Shown in pieces: positions 43,885 to 53,926 of a stretch of 64,000 nucleotides of DNA. The position numbers and the translations under genes were made by a program. Each line of letters begins with the position of its first letter. Position 1 is the stretch's first letter. The stretch comes from Pseudomonas resinovorans NBRC 106553 (lineage in GTDB: Bacteria; Pseudomonadota; Gammaproteobacteria; Pseudomonadales; Pseudomonadaceae), in the NCBI RefSeq assembly GCF_000412695.1, contig NC_021499.1, positions 3,906,001 through 3,970,000 of the forward strand, given 5' to 3'. The notes beneath the pieces were generated by a model. The model did no database searches. It saw nothing but the letters and a program-made list of their open reading frames with translations, and had not been told where the DNA came from.

Positions 43885-44634
43885 ATGACGCAGATGCCCC
43901 ACAACCAACCGCCCGCCTTCACTGCCGTCCTCTTCGGCCTTTCCGGCTGCCTGGTGGATTTCGGCGCACGCACCCTGCCCCTCGCACTTGGCCGCATGCT
44001 GCCGGACTGCCCGGCGCCGCGCCTGGCCGAAGCCGCCACCCTGCCCCCGCGCGCAGCCCTCGACCATGCCCTGGACGCCTGCGCCAGCGACGAACAGTTC
44101 CAGGCCTTCCAACAGCAGTTGCTGGATGCCGCCGACGAGCACGCCGAGGCCGTCGCCGACTTCGACGAGCTGGCCGGCCTGTTCTCGGGCGGCAAGGTGC
44201 CCTGCGCCTGGCTCGATGAACTGCCCGTTCCCGCCGGCTGGCGCCTGGCCTCGGCCCTGCCCGCCTGGTTGGGTGGCAGCGAAACGAACGGTGCGCGCCC
44301 CTGGCCGGCGCCGGACAGCTGCTGGCAAGCCCTGGCCGGACTCGGTGTCGCGCACCTGCAAGGCTGCGTGCTGATCAGCGCAAATCCGCGCCTGCTGCAG
44401 GCCGGGCTCAACGCCGGGCTCTGGACCATTGGCCTGGCGGCCAGCGGCCCCCTATGCGGCCTCGCGCCGGCAGACTGGCGGGCCCTGCCCAGCGCACAGC
44501 GCGACCGCCTGCGCGCCGATGCCACCCTGGAGCTGTACCGCCTGGGCGCGCATTCGGTGATCGATCACCTGGGAGAACTCGCCCCCTGCCTGGCGGACCT
44601 CGCCAGCCGCCGCGAGAAGGGCGAGAAGCCCTGA
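43885..44634 (+). CDS. HAD/phosphonatase-like protein, degenerate
   Basis: This 249-residue protein begins FTAVLFGLSGCLVDFGARTL, which resembles the HAD motif I (DxDG) of phosphonoacetaldehyde hydrolases, but the nucleophile Asp is replaced (FGLSG). The later ISANPRLLQAGLNAGLWTIG resembles the GDS/GxxxGMWT region of that family. So it is probably a non-hydrolytic relative with a structural or binding role. It follows the thioesterase by 46 bases. Confidence 0.7.
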   Translation: MTQMPHNQPPAFTAVLFGLSGCLVDFGARTLPLALGRMLPDCPAPRLAEAATLPPRAALDHALDACASDEQFQAFQQQLLDAADEHAEAVADFDELAGLFSGGKVPCAWLDELPVPAGWRLASALPAWLGGSETNGARPWPAPDSCWQALAGLGVAHLQGCVLISANPRLLQAGLNAGLWTIGLAASGPLCGLAPADWRALPSAQRDRLRADATLELYRLGAHSVIDHLGELAPCLADLASRREKGEKP

Positions 44635-44756
44635 TTGGTCAACGCCTTGATCCCGATCAGGCAGGCAGCCGCCGCCTGGATTAATCTCTAGGACATGAGG
44701 GACCTTTGCCTCACCGCCAGGGTCCACTCCTGAGACAATCGCAGAGGGAGAAAGAC

Positions 44757-45020
44757 ATGCCTGAACGCCTGCAGCAGCAACTGCAACAACTGCGCGACCA
44801 GTTGGCCGAGGATCCGCCGCTGGATGCGGAGGAACGCGCATCGCTGATCGAGTTGATGCAGGAAATCGAACTGCGCCTTGCCCGCGAGGCCGCCATGGCG
44901 CCGGACGCCACCCTGGTGGATGGCGTCAACCTGGCCATCGAGCGCTTCGAAACACGCCACCCCACCCTCGCCGGCACCCTGCGCAATATCATGCAAAGCC
45001 TGGCGAACATGGGCATCTAG
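44757..45020 (+). CDS. DUF4404 family small protein
   Basis: This 87-residue, mostly helical protein starts PERLQQQLQQLRDQLAEDPP and ends LAGTLRNIMQSLANMGI, the DUF4404 pattern. ATG 44757 follows GAGGGAG. A hairpin terminator follows the stop. Function is unknown. Confidence 0.85.
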   Translation: MPERLQQQLQQLRDQLAEDPPLDAEERASLIELMQEIELRLAREAAMAPDATLVDGVNLAIERFETRHPTLAGTLRNIMQSLANMGI

Positions 45021-45035
45021 CCCAGCCAGAAAACA

Positions 45036-45060
45036 AAACCCCGACATCGAGTCGGGGTTT
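45036..45060. terminator. Terminator between DUF4404 gene and queF
   Basis: AAACCCCGAC and GTCGGGGTTT form a perfect ten-base stem with a five-base loop. It lies between convergent genes, so it can serve both. Confidence 0.88.
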
Positions 45061-45063
45061 GCG

Positions 45064-45897
45064 TTACTGCCGTACCAGCCGGCGATTGTCGGTCTGCACC
45101 TTGTGGGTGCTGCGGTACGGGTTGATATCCAGCCCGCCACGGCGCACATAGCGTGCGAATACGGTCAGCGATTCCGGCTCGAGCAGGCGCTTGAGGTCGA
45201 GGAAGATGCGCTCCACGCACTGCTCATGGAAATCGGCATGCTGGCGGAAGCTCACCAGGTAGGCGAGGAAACTGGCGTGGTCCAGGCGCTTCGCCCCACG
45301 GTATTCAACCACCACCGAGCCCCAGTCCGGCTGGCCGGTGACCGGGCAGTTGGACTTCAGCAAATGGCTGTGCAGCGCATCTTCCACCGGTTGCCCGGCT
45401 TCGGCGCGCAGCAGCTCGGGTTGCGGATGCTCGTAACGGTCGATGACCACGTCCAGCTCGTCGATGCAGGCCCCCGGCAGGCTAGCGACACCTTCGTCCG
45501 CCACGTCCGACAGGCTGCGCACCCGCACCTGCACCTGCGCACCCGCCGCCGCGCCAAGGTCCCGCGCCAGCACCTGCTCCAGCTCGGCGGCGTTGGCGAA
45601 GACCGACTGGTTCAGCGAGTTGAGGTACAGCTTGAAGGACTTGGACTCGATGATGTTCGGCGACTCGGCCGGAATGGCGAACTCGCCGATGGCCACCACC
45701 GGCTTGCCGGACGGTGTCAGCCAGGACAGCTCATAGCAGTTCCAGAAATCCACGCCCTGGTACGGCAGGGTCGCGGCGGTCAGGCCCAGCTCGTTCCACT
45801 TGGTGACGCGGGAGATGGGAAACAGCAGTTCCGGGCTGTAGCTGCTGACGTACTCGCTGGACTTGCCCAGCGGTGAATGTTCGGCGGGGTGCTGCAT
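45064..45897 (-). CDS. queF: NADPH-dependent 7-cyano-7-deazaguanine reductase
   Basis: This 277-residue long-form QueF has [14 protein letters not shown], the substrate-binding ESK motif, and [20 protein letters not shown] with the catalytic Cys. [16 protein letters not shown] near the end completes the family pattern. It reduces preQ0 to preQ1 for queuosine in tRNA. ATG 45897 is chosen over a longer frame. QueD of the same pathway is at 60379-60735. Confidence 0.95.
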   Translation of the reverse strand: MQHPAEHSPLGKSSEYVSSYSPELLFPISRVTKWNELGLTAATLPYQGVDFWNCYELSWLTPSGKPVVAIGEFAIPAESPNIIESKSFKLYLNSLNQSVFANAAELEQVLARDLGAAAGAQVQVRVRSLSDVADEGVASLPGACIDELDVVIDRYEHPQPELLRAEAGQPVEDALHSHLLKSNCPVTGQPDWGSVVVEYRGAKRLDHASFLAYLVSFRQHADFHEQCVERIFLDLKRLLEPESLTVFARYVRRGGLDINPYRSTHKVQTDNRRLVRQ

Positions 45898-45987
45898 GAG
45901 CGGGTGGACCTGAAGATGCGGAAATCCGGCAATTGTATACAGTCGGGCGCCCCCTGAAAAATCCACGGCACCAACGGCGCAAACGTA

Positions 45988-46001
45988 TTACAACTTTGTC
46001 A
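45988..46001 (-). promoter_or_regulatory. Candidate CopR box upstream of copRS
   Basis: On the minus strand this reads TGACAAAGTTGTAA, close to the TGACAA-N2-TTGTCA copper box of CopR/CusR-type regulators. It is about 95 bases before copR, in the queF-copR divergent region. Autoregulation of copRS by copper is the likely meaning. Confidence 0.4.
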
Positions 46002-46095
46002 GCTTGACCCGCGCGGCCCACCGGTGCGGTATAAGGCAGCAGTTCGAGCGACGCGCCCACCATGAAGCCACTGCCAGCATGAAATTACTGCCCAC

Positions 46096-46776
46096 ATGAA
46101 ACTGCTGATAGTCGAAGACGAGCCCAAGACCGGGCAGTTCCTGCGCCAGGGCATGAGCGAAGCCGGCCTGGCCGCCGACCTCGCCACCAACGGCGTGGAG
46201 GGCCGTGACCTGGCGCTGGCCGGTGGCTACGACCTGATCATCCTCGATGTGATGCTGCCCGACCTCGACGGCTGGCAGGTGCTGCGCAGCCTGCGCCAGG
46301 CCGGTCTGCAGGTCCCGGTGCTGTTCCTCACCGCGCGGGATGCCGTGGAAGAACGCGTCCACGGCCTGGAACTGGGTGCCGACGACTACCTGATCAAGCC
46401 CTTCGCCTTCGCCGAACTCCTCGCCCGAGTGCGCACGCTGCTGCGGCGCGGTGCCACGACGGCCCAGGAAACCAGCCTGGAGCTCGCCGACCTGCACCTC
46501 GACCTGCTGAGCCGCAAGGTGGAGCGTGGCGGCCGGCGCATCGACCTCACCGCCAAGGAGTTCGCCCTGCTGGAGTTCCTCCTGCGCCGCCAGGGCGAAG
46601 TGCTGCCCAAGACGCTGATCGCCGCGCAGGTCTGGGACATGCACTTCGACAGTGAGACCAACATCATCGAAGTCGCCGTGCGCCGCCTGCGGGCCAAGCT
46701 GGACGACGACTTCCCCACCAAGCTGATCCATACCGTGCGCGGCATGGGCTACGTGCTGGAGGCCCGGGAAGGCTGA
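46096..46776 (+). CDS. copR: Copper-responsive OmpR-type response regulator
   Basis: This 226-residue regulator has a receiver domain ([20 protein letters not shown], Asp in [15 protein letters not shown], Lys in YLIKPFAF). The winged-helix output domain follows ([40 protein letters not shown]). The high similarity of text to CopR/PcoR/CusR and the position near queF indicate copper sensing. The stop overlaps the copS ATG by one base. Confidence 0.88.
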   Translation: MKLLIVEDEPKTGQFLRQGMSEAGLAADLATNGVEGRDLALAGGYDLIILDVMLPDLDGWQVLRSLRQAGLQVPVLFLTARDAVEERVHGLELGADDYLIKPFAFAELLARVRTLLRRGATTAQETSLELADLHLDLLSRKVERGGRRIDLTAKEFALLEFLLRRQGEVLPKTLIAAQVWDMHFDSETNIIEVAVRRLRAKLDDDFPTKLIHTVRGMGYVLEAREG

Positions 46777-48131
46777 TGGGCAGACTCTCCCTCACGGCTC
46801 GCCTGGGCCTGCTGTTCGCCGCCTGCACGGCCTGCGTCTCGCTGATCGCCGGGGTGCTGTTCAACCGCGCCAGCGAAGCGCACTTCATCGAACTCGACCA
46901 GCAGTTGCTGGAAACCCGCATGGACTCCTTCCGCGCGCTGATCAGCGAGGTGGACGACCCAAGCGCCCTGCCCTCCCGGCTGGATGCCCTGCAGGCCCAG
47001 TTGCGCCTGCATCCGGACCTGGCCCTGCGCCTGGAAGGCCGCGACGGTCGCTACTGGTTCAACAGCGCCGAGGGCCTGCGCGCACCGGGCCGGGACGGCC
47101 TCCACGACTGGCAGCAGGATGGCACCGACTACCGGGTCTACAGCACCCCCCTGCGCCCCGGAGAACCCGGCTCGCCACGCCTCTCCCTGGCCCTGGACAT
47201 CACCCACCACCAGCACTTCCTCGAACGCATGCAGCGGCTGATCTGGCTCACGGTGGGGCTCTCCGCCCTGGCCACCGCGCTGCTCGGTGCCTGGGCGGCG
47301 CGCAGTGGCCTGCACCCGCTGCAACGCATGGCCGAGGTGGCCGCCGGGGTTTCCGCCAGCTCCCTCACCACGCGCCTGGCGGACGACCAGGTGCCCCAGG
47401 AGCTGGTGCCGCTGGTACAGGCCTTCAACGCCATGCTGGGGCGGCTGGACGACGCCTTCCAGCGGCTCTCGGCCTTCTCCACCGACATCGCCCACGAACT
47501 GCGTACGCCGCTGTCCAACCTGCTGACCCAGACCCAGGTGATCCTCAGTCAGGACCGAGCCCTCGACGAGTACCGGGAAACCCTGCACTCCAACCTGGAA
47601 GAGCTCCAGCGCCTGGCGCAGATGGTCGGTGACATGCTGTTCCTGGCCAAGGCCGAACACGGGCTCCTGGCCACCCGGCGCGAGCCCCTGGAACTGGCCG
47701 GCGAGCTCGACAGCCTGATCGACTACTTCAGTCCCCTGGCCGAGGATCGCCGGGTAGACATGCGCCGCACGGGTGACGCGCGCCTGAACGCCGACCGCGA
47801 CATGCTACGCCGCGCCCTGTTCAACCTGCTGGACAACGCCCTGCGCTTCACGCCCGAGGGCGGGCGCATCGAACTCGGCCTCGACAGCGGCACCCATGGG
47901 GTGCGCCTGACGGTCGTCAACAACGGCGCGGAGATTCCCGCCGAGCTGCTGCCCAGGCTGTTCGATCGTTTCTTCCGTGCCGACCCCGCCCGCCGCGAAG
48001 GCCGCGAGCACGCCGGCCTGGGCCTGGCCATCAGCCGCTCCATCGTGCTCGCCCACGGCGGCGAGATCCGCTGCGAGTCGGCGGGCGGCTGGACCCGCTT
48101 CATCCTCGAGTTTCCCCATTCGGGGCGCTAG
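46776..48131 (+). CDS. copS: Heavy-metal sensor histidine kinase
   Basis: This 451-residue kinase has a membrane anchor, LGLLFAACTACVSLIAGVLF, a periplasmic sensor (residues about 35-155), and a second helix, WLTVGLSALATALLGAW. HAMP-like text follows. The H box is FSTDIAHELRTPLSNLLTQT, and the ATPase motifs are LFNLLDNALRFTPEGG and HAGLGLAISRSIVLAHGG. It is the CusS/IrlB heavy-metal type. It is translationally coupled to copR. Confidence 0.88.
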   Translation: MGRLSLTARLGLLFAACTACVSLIAGVLFNRASEAHFIELDQQLLETRMDSFRALISEVDDPSALPSRLDALQAQLRLHPDLALRLEGRDGRYWFNSAEGLRAPGRDGLHDWQQDGTDYRVYSTPLRPGEPGSPRLSLALDITHHQHFLERMQRLIWLTVGLSALATALLGAWAARSGLHPLQRMAEVAAGVSASSLTTRLADDQVPQELVPLVQAFNAMLGRLDDAFQRLSAFSTDIAHELRTPLSNLLTQTQVILSQDRALDEYRETLHSNLEELQRLAQMVGDMLFLAKAEHGLLATRREPLELAGELDSLIDYFSPLAEDRRVDMRRTGDARLNADRDMLRRALFNLLDNALRFTPEGGRIELGLDSGTHGVRLTVVNNGAEIPAELLPRLFDRFFRADPARREGREHAGLGLAISRSIVLAHGGEIRCESAGGWTRFILEFPHSGR

Positions 48132-48141
48132 CCCAGAACCC

Positions 48142-48229
48142 GTAGGTTGGCGCAGAGCGAAGCGAAGCCCAACATGACATTGGTGACCGGGCATCGTTGG
48201 GCTTCGCGTTGCTCAGCCCAACCTACGAG
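48142..48229. repeat. GTAGGTTGG palindromic dispersed repeat
   Basis: GTAGGTTGG at the left pairs with CCAACCTAC at the right. Inside, GAAGCCCAAC pairs with GTTGGGCTTC. The whole can fold as one long interrupted hairpin. It lies between the convergent copS and uppP genes and is of the dispersed palindrome kind common in Pseudomonas genomes. Confidence 0.75.
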
Positions 48230-48277
48230 TGTCCCCCAGAAACGCAGAAGGCGCGCCTTCTCGCAACTCAGGGAACA

Positions 48278-49108
48278 TCAGCCCTGGGCGGTGGACCAGT
48301 CGATCACGCCGAGCTGCCAGGTCGCCAGGATCAGCAGGCCGAAGCCGATGCGGTACCAGGCGAACGCGGCGTAGCTGTGGCTGCCGATGAACTTCAGCAG
48401 GCTGCGCACGGCGATCATCGCGAAGAGGAAGGACACCACCGAACCCAGGGCGAACACCGGCAGGTCGCTCGGCTGGAACAGGTCACGGTACTTGTAGCCC
48501 GAGTAGACCGCCGCGCCGACCATGGTGGGCATGGCGAGGAAGAACGAGAACTCGGTGGCCGCCTTGCGCGACAGGCCGAAGACCAGGCCGCCGATGATGG
48601 TGGCGCCGGAACGCGAGGTCCCCGGCACCAGCGCCAGGCATTGGCAGCAACCGACCTTGAGGGCGTGCTTCCAGGTCATTTCATCGACGCTGTCGGCCTG
48701 CACCAGGTGCGCGCGGCGTTCGGCCCAGAGGATCACCACGCCACCCACCACCAGGGCGCTGGCCACGGTGATCGGGTTGAACAGGTAATGGTGGATCAGG
48801 TCGGAGAAGGCCACCCCGAGGATCACCGCCGGGAAGAACGCCACCAGCAGGTTGATCGTGAAGCGCTGGGCGTTGCGCTGGGTGGGCAGGCCGACGACCA
48901 CGTCGAGGATCTTGCGCCGGTATTCCCAGACCACCGCGAGGATGGCCGCCAGCTGGATGATGATGTTGAAGGCGATGGCCCGTTCACCGGTGAAGTCGAG
49001 CAGGTCCGCGACCACGATCTGGTGGCCGGTGCTGGAGATCGGCAGGAACTCCGTCAGGCCTTCGACAATCCCCAGAATGATGGCCTGCATGGCCGTCCAC
49101 AAATCCAT
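48278..49108 (-). CDS. uppP: Undecaprenyl-diphosphate phosphatase
   Basis: This 276-residue membrane protein has [20 protein letters not shown] (motif with catalytic Glu) and [20 protein letters not shown] (PGxSRSG motif), both diagnostic of UppP/BacA. It recycles the lipid carrier of cell-wall synthesis. It stands alone on the minus strand. Confidence 0.95.
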   Translation of the reverse strand: MDLWTAMQAIILGIVEGLTEFLPISSTGHQIVVADLLDFTGERAIAFNIIIQLAAILAVVWEYRRKILDVVVGLPTQRNAQRFTINLLVAFFPAVILGVAFSDLIHHYLFNPITVASALVVGGVVILWAERRAHLVQADSVDEMTWKHALKVGCCQCLALVPGTSRSGATIIGGLVFGLSRKAATEFSFFLAMPTMVGAAVYSGYKYRDLFQPSDLPVFALGSVVSFLFAMIAVRSLLKFIGSHSYAAFAWYRIGFGLLILATWQLGVIDWSTAQG

Positions 49109-49374
49109 CGAAAATCTCCCCCGAGGCGCGCTCTCTGGCGGCCTTTACGTACGAATGTGCAGGTTGCTGGCACGGCAAACGTGCCGAATGGCGATCAGAC
49201 CGGGTACCAGCGAGCGGGTTCCGGGGACGAACGAGCCTTCAGCTTTGTCCCGGAGCGCCGAAATGCTAACAGAGAGCCATTTGGAAATCGCGGCTAAAGG
49301 CTTATTGATCAAGGACACGCCGCCTGCTCTGCTGCGCGACGCACCCATAACAAGAATCCAGGAGTTCCCGCCCC

Positions 49375-51009
49375 ATGCACAGCTTGCGCAACCTGCCGAT
49401 CAGCCGCCGTCTCTGGCTGATCCTGATCGTCGCGGTCTTCATGCTGGTCACCCTCGGCGTACTGATGCTGTGGCAGATCTACGACGACCTCTACCAGGGC
49501 AAGGAGCAGAAAACCCGCCACGTGGTCGAGACCGCCGCCGGCCTGCTGCAGTTCTACCAGGGCCAGGAAGCGGCCGGCACCCTGTCCCGTGAAGAGGCGC
49601 AGAAGCAGGCGATGCAGGCAGTCCGCGCGCTGCGCTACGACAAGGGCGACTATTTCTGGATCAACGATCTGACCCCGCGCATGATCATGCACCCCACCAA
49701 CGCCAAGCTCGAGGGCCAGGACCTCTCCGGCTACAAGGACCCGGACGGCAAGGCGCTATTCAACGAGATGGCGCGGGTGGCCAAGGCCGAAGGCGCGGGC
49801 TTCGTCGAGTATCGCTGGCCGAAACCGGGCGCCAGCGACCCGCTGCCGAAGGTTTCCTACGTGCAGCTGTTCGCCCCCTGGGGCTGGGTGATCGGTTCGG
49901 GGATCTATATCGACGACATGCAGGTCGAGTTCCGCGAGCAGGCCATCCAGGCCTCGGCGGTGGGCCTGGCCATCGCCCTGGTGATGGCGCTGCTGGTGAT
50001 CCTCATCGCCCGCAGCATCACCCGGCCGCTGGATGAAGTGGTCTGTGCCATGGCCAATATCGCCAGCGGCGAAGGCGACCTCACCAGCAGCCTGGATACC
50101 CACGGCCGCGACGAAATCACCGCCCTGGGCGGACACTTCAACGCCTTCACCGGCAAGTTGCGCGGCGTGATCCGCCAGTCCCTGGACGCCGCCGGCGCCC
50201 TCGACCAGGCGGCCGGCAGACTGGACGGCATCGCCAGCCAGGGACTGCGCCAGAGCGAACAGCAGTCACTGCAGATGGAACAGGTGGCCACCGCCATCAA
50301 CGAAGTCACCTATGGCGTACAGGACGTGGCGAAGAACGCCGAGCACGCCGCCAGCGAAGTGCGCCACGCCGAGGAACAGGCGCGCCAGGGCCACGACAAC
50401 ATCGACAGCAGCCTGCGGCAGATCGACCAGCTCTCCGCCACCATCGCCAAGGCGGTGGACGTGATCCAGACCCTGGCGCAGGACAGCGCGCAGATCAGCG
50501 GCGTGCTGGAAGTGATCCGCTCCATCGCCGAACAGACCAACCTGCTGGCACTCAACGCCGCCATCGAGGCCGCCCGCGCCGGCGAGCAGGGCCGCGGTTT
50601 CGCCGTGGTGGCGGACGAGGTCCGCCTGCTGGCCCAGCGCACGCAGAAGTCCACGGCGGAAATCCACGACATGATCGAGCGCCTGCAGGAGAACTCCGCT
50701 GCGGCCGTGCAGGTGATCAACGAAAGCAGCCGTGCCTCCCGCGCCACCGTGGAGCAGGCCAGCCAGGCCGGCGAAAGCCTGGCGCAGATCGCCCAGGTGC
50801 TGCGCACCCTGACCGGGCTGAACGCCTCCATCGCCAGCGCGACCCTGCAGCAGTCCCATGTGGTGGAAGACATCAACCAGAACGTCACCCAGGCCGCCGG
50901 CCTGGCCCACGACAGCGCCAGCGCGGCCGAACAGACCACCGGCGCCAGCCAGCGCCTGGGCCAGTTGGCCGTGCAGCTCAATCAGCTGCTGGGGCAGTTC
51001 CGGGTGTGA
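49375..51009 (+). CDS. Methyl-accepting chemotaxis protein with sCache_2 sensor
   Basis: This 544-residue receptor has a first helix, [20 protein letters not shown], and a periplasmic single-Cache domain ([37 protein letters not shown]). The second helix is [24 protein letters not shown] follows, then a signalling domain with the hairpin [20 protein letters not shown] and [20 protein letters not shown]. No C-terminal methylesterase-tether pentapeptide is seen. Ligands of such sCache sensors are often small organic acids. Confidence 0.92.
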   Translation: MHSLRNLPISRRLWLILIVAVFMLVTLGVLMLWQIYDDLYQGKEQKTRHVVETAAGLLQFYQGQEAAGTLSREEAQKQAMQAVRALRYDKGDYFWINDLTPRMIMHPTNAKLEGQDLSGYKDPDGKALFNEMARVAKAEGAGFVEYRWPKPGASDPLPKVSYVQLFAPWGWVIGSGIYIDDMQVEFREQAIQASAVGLAIALVMALLVILIARSITRPLDEVVCAMANIASGEGDLTSSLDTHGRDEITALGGHFNAFTGKLRGVIRQSLDAAGALDQAAGRLDGIASQGLRQSEQQSLQMEQVATAINEVTYGVQDVAKNAEHAASEVRHAEEQARQGHDNIDSSLRQIDQLSATIAKAVDVIQTLAQDSAQISGVLEVIRSIAEQTNLLALNAAIEAARAGEQGRGFAVVADEVRLLAQRTQKSTAEIHDMIERLQENSAAAVQVINESSRASRATVEQASQAGESLAQIAQVLRTLTGLNASIASATLQQSHVVEDINQNVTQAAGLAHDSASAAEQTTGASQRLGQLAVQLNQLLGQFRV

Positions 51010-51019
51010 GGTCCGCGTA

Positions 51020-51116
51020 GCCCATCGAGTCGTGGCGGCATGGGTATCGCTTCGCTCAACCCATCCTACGGCCGCACCAGGATGAGCCTGCAGGATGGGT
51101 TGAGCCTGCGATACCC
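51020..51116. repeat. Nested GATGGGTATCGC / AACCCATCCTAC palindromic repeat
   Basis: ATGGGTATCGC and GCGATACCCAT, with AACCCATCCT and AGGATGGGTT between them, form a long nested inverted repeat after the chemotaxis gene. The layout resembles the repeat at 48142-48229 with a different core word. It lies between convergent genes and may act as a terminator or a dispersed mobile palindrome. Confidence 0.7.
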
Positions 51117-51146
51117 ATCGATCCCCGTCGCTGGGTACCGGGATGG

Positions 51147-52469
51147 CTACGCAGCGCCCCCGGCCGGTAGCTCGATGCGCACCCGCAGGCCGCCCAGGGG
51201 GCTTTCCGTCAGGCTCAGGCGGCCGTTCCAGGATTCGACGATGTCACGCACGATGCCGAGGCCCAGGCCGTGCCCGGCCACCTGCTCGTCGAGGCGCGCG
51301 CCACGGCCGATGACCGCCTCGCGCTGGTCTTCGGCAATGCCCGGACCATCGTCGTCCACCGTCAGGCTGTAACCGCCCTCGCCGCTGCGAATGCTCAGGT
51401 TGACCTGGGTTTCCGCCCATTTGCAGGCGTTGTCCAGGAGGTTGCCCAGCAGCTCCAGGAGGTCTTCCCGATCCCAGGGCAGGCGCAGTCCTTCGGGGGC
51501 GTCCCAGTCCAGGTCCAGGCCGCGGTCGTGGATCAGCGCCAGGGTCGAGAACAGGCCCGGCAGCTCCTCGGCGCAGTCGAAATGCGCCCCCGGCAGCGCC
51601 TCACCGGCCAATCGCGCACGGCCCAGCTCGCGGCCCAGGCGTTGCTCGATCTGCGCCAGCTGTTCGCGCAGGGTCGTTTGAAGCTCCGGATAGCCGCGCA
51701 GCTCCTCGCGGTCGGCCAGGCTGACCAGTACCGCCAGGGGAGTCTTCAGCGCATGCCCCAGGTTGCCCAGGGCATTGCGCGAACGCCGCAAGGTGTCCTC
51801 GGTGTGACTGAGCAGATGGTTGATCTGCGCCACCAGAGGTTCCAGTTCCTCGGGGACGCGGCTGTCCAGCTCGCTGCGCTGGCCCTGCTGCAACTGGGCG
51901 ATCTGCTGGCGCACCTGCTCCAGCGGACGCAGCGCCCGGCGCACGCTGAAGCGCTGCAGGACCAGGAGCAGCAACAGGCCGGCCACGCCCAGGGCCAGGC
52001 CGGTCCATTGCACGCGACGAATGCTTTCCAGCACCGGCGTGTAGTCCTGCGCCACGGCAATCCGCACCTGGCGGCCGAAGCGTCGGTAGTCGCCGCGCCA
52101 GGTCAGCAATTCCTGATTGTCGGGGCCGGGCAGAAGCCCCTCGGCCAATCCCTTCTGCTCCGGCATGGGCAGTTTGGCGTCCCATAGGGAGCGGGAGCGC
52201 CAGGACTCATCGCCGAGATCGATGACGAAATAGCGACCCGAATAAGGTTGCTGATGGGCGGGGTTGAGGCGCTTTTCGTCCAGTTCCAGGCCGTTGGGGC
52301 CACGCACCAGGGCGCTCAACAGCAGCTCGGCCTCGTTGCGCAGGCTTTCGACCAGGTAGCGTCGCAATCCCAGGTCGAACAGCCAGAGGCTGGTCTGCAC
52401 CAGGACCAGTCCCACCAGCAGCAACACGCCGACCAGCTCCAGGCTGAGTCGGCGCTGAATGGACCTCAT
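51147..52469 (-). CDS. bqsS: Sensor histidine kinase of BqsS/CarS type
   Basis: This 440-residue kinase has two membrane helices ([20 protein letters not shown] and [17 protein letters not shown]) around a periplasmic domain rich in acidic residues. The H box is [20 protein letters not shown], and the ATPase motifs are [19 protein letters not shown] and [16 protein letters not shown]. Together with the regulator and two PepSY genes it matches the BqsRS/CarRS cation-sensing system of P. aeruginosa. It overlaps the regulator by four bases. Confidence 0.75.
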   Translation of the reverse strand: MRSIQRRLSLELVGVLLLVGLVLVQTSLWLFDLGLRRYLVESLRNEAELLLSALVRGPNGLELDEKRLNPAHQQPYSGRYFVIDLGDESWRSRSLWDAKLPMPEQKGLAEGLLPGPDNQELLTWRGDYRRFGRQVRIAVAQDYTPVLESIRRVQWTGLALGVAGLLLLLVLQRFSVRRALRPLEQVRQQIAQLQQGQRSELDSRVPEELEPLVAQINHLLSHTEDTLRRSRNALGNLGHALKTPLAVLVSLADREELRGYPELQTTLREQLAQIEQRLGRELGRARLAGEALPGAHFDCAEELPGLFSTLALIHDRGLDLDWDAPEGLRLPWDREDLLELLGNLLDNACKWAETQVNLSIRSGEGGYSLTVDDDGPGIAEDQREAVIGRGARLDEQVAGHGLGLGIVRDIVESWNGRLSLTESPLGGLRVRIELPAGGAA

Positions 52470-53134
52470 CGGCCCTCACCGGTGAAACGGTAACCCTGGC
52501 CGCGCCGGGTCTCTATCACGTCGCGACCGAGCTTGCGGCGCAGGTGGTTGACGTGGACCTCGATAACGTTGGAGTCCCGCTCGGACTCGCCATCGTAGAG
52601 GTGCTCGGCCAGGTGGCTCTTGGAGAGCAGCTGGCCGGGGTGCAGCATGAAGTAACGCAGCAGGCGGAACTCGGCCGCGGTCAGCTGGACTTCCTCGCCA
52701 TTGCGGCTGACGCACTGGCGCCCTTCATCCAGCTGCAGACCAGCCGCCTCCAGTTGCGGCTGGTTCGCCAGGCCGTGGGCGCGACGCAGCAAGGCCTGGA
52801 TGCGCAGGGCCAGTTCCTCGGGATGGAAGGGCTTGGTCAGGTAGTCGTCGGCGCCGGCCTTGAGGCCGTCGATACGCTCGGCCCACGAACCGCGCGCGGT
52901 GAGGATCAGCACCGGCGTCGAGAGACCGCCGGCACGCCACTGCTGCAGCACTTCGAGGCCCGGCTTACCCGGCAGGCCGAGGTCCAGGATGATCAGGTCG
53001 TAGGGCTCGCTGGCCCCCTGGTGCAGGGCGTCTCGGCCATCGGCCAGCCAGTCCACGGCGTAGCCTTGGCGGCCGAGGCTGCTGCTCAGCTCATCGGCCA
53101 GGGGTACATGGTCCTCTACCAGCAACAACCGCAT
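52466..53134 (-). CDS. bqsR: OmpR-type response regulator, BqsR/CarR type
   Basis: This 222-residue regulator has a receiver domain ([20 protein letters not shown], Asp in [15 protein letters not shown], Lys in YLTKPFHP). The winged helix follows ([40 protein letters not shown]). Its start overlaps the stop of the PepSY gene by one base, so all four genes form one operon. In P. aeruginosa the equivalent senses ferrous iron or calcium. Confidence 0.78.
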   Translation of the reverse strand: MRLLLVEDHVPLADELSSSLGRQGYAVDWLADGRDALHQGASEPYDLIILDLGLPGKPGLEVLQQWRAGGLSTPVLILTARGSWAERIDGLKAGADDYLTKPFHPEELALRIQALLRRAHGLANQPQLEAAGLQLDEGRQCVSRNGEEVQLTAAEFRLLRYFMLHPGQLLSKSHLAEHLYDGESERDSNVIEVHVNHLRRKLGRDVIETRRGQGYRFTGEGR

Positions 53135-53448
53135 CAGTCGTCTTCCTCGTCCTTCAGAATGCGCCCGTCGCGGGCATCCAGTTCCAGCTCGCGCACCGTA
53201 CCATCGGCGGTGACCAGCTCCACCTCGTAAATGTAGACGTCATCTTCCTCCTCCAGCTCGGCCTCCAGCAGCCGCGCCCCGGGGTAGAGCCCCAGGGCAC
53301 GGTGGAGCAGTTGCTCGAGGGGCATGATGACGCCCTCTTCACGGAGCTTCAGGGCCTCGTCCTGATCCAGGTCCCTGGCCATCGCTTCAAGGGCGAAGAT
53401 GGCCAGGATCAGGGCGATGATCCCGCTGTAGCGAAGGACCCAGCGCAT
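53134..53448 (-). CDS. PepSY-domain membrane/periplasmic protein
   Basis: This 104-residue protein has an N-terminal helix, [18 protein letters not shown], that may be a signal or anchor. The PepSY unit follows ([57 protein letters not shown]). It is strongly acidic, which fits metal binding. It overlaps the next PepSY gene and bqsR by one base each (TGATG), showing tight coupling. Confidence 0.85.
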   Translation of the reverse strand: MRWVLRYSGIIALILAIFALEAMARDLDQDEALKLREEGVIMPLEQLLHRALGLYPGARLLEAELEEEDDVYIYEVELVTADGTVRELELDARDGRILKDEEDD

Positions 53449-53756
53449 CAGTCGTCCTGGTGATTCTTCAGAATTTCGCCGCTGGTGGCGTCGAGCTCCA
53501 GGTCCCATTGCACGCCTTTGGCGTCACGCAGTTCGACCTGGTAGATGTAGCGGCCATATTCCTCTTCCAGTTCGGTTTCGTTGATGGTGCCGCCGGGGTG
53601 CTTGGCCAGGGCCGCGGCATTGAGCTTCTCGAACGACTGGATGGTGCCGGCGTCACGCAGTTTCAGGGCTTCGTCCGGACCGAGGTCACGGGCCTGGGCG
53701 ATACCGGCGGTGGCGGCGAGGGTAGCGATGGCGAACAGGGCTGCGAATTTCTTCAT
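53448..53756 (-). CDS. PepSY-domain periplasmic protein
   Basis: This 102-residue protein has a signal peptide (MKKFAALFAIATLAATAGIA, cut after QA). The PepSY domain contains ALKLRDAGTIQSFEKLNAAA, ETELEEEYGRYIYQVELRDA and LELDATSGEILKNHQDD. It is the first gene of the PepSY-PepSY-bqsR-bqsS operon and a sequence relative of the next gene, so the two come from duplication. It probably modulates the sensor or binds cations. Confidence 0.88.
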   Translation of the reverse strand: MKKFAALFAIATLAATAGIAQARDLGPDEALKLRDAGTIQSFEKLNAAALAKHPGGTINETELEEEYGRYIYQVELRDAKGVQWDLELDATSGEILKNHQDD

Positions 53757-53926
53757 GGGTCATCTCCTTGGGAGCTTGTGTGCTTTCGATGGAACCAAGA
53801 TACCGGGGACGACTTAATTCAAGCTGAATTTGGCCAAAGGCTTGGGACGCATCATTCAGCTGCTGAAGCGGCTTGGCCTATGCGGGAGCGCCACTATAAT
53901 CGCTGCCTCGCTTTCAGGAGACCGGC

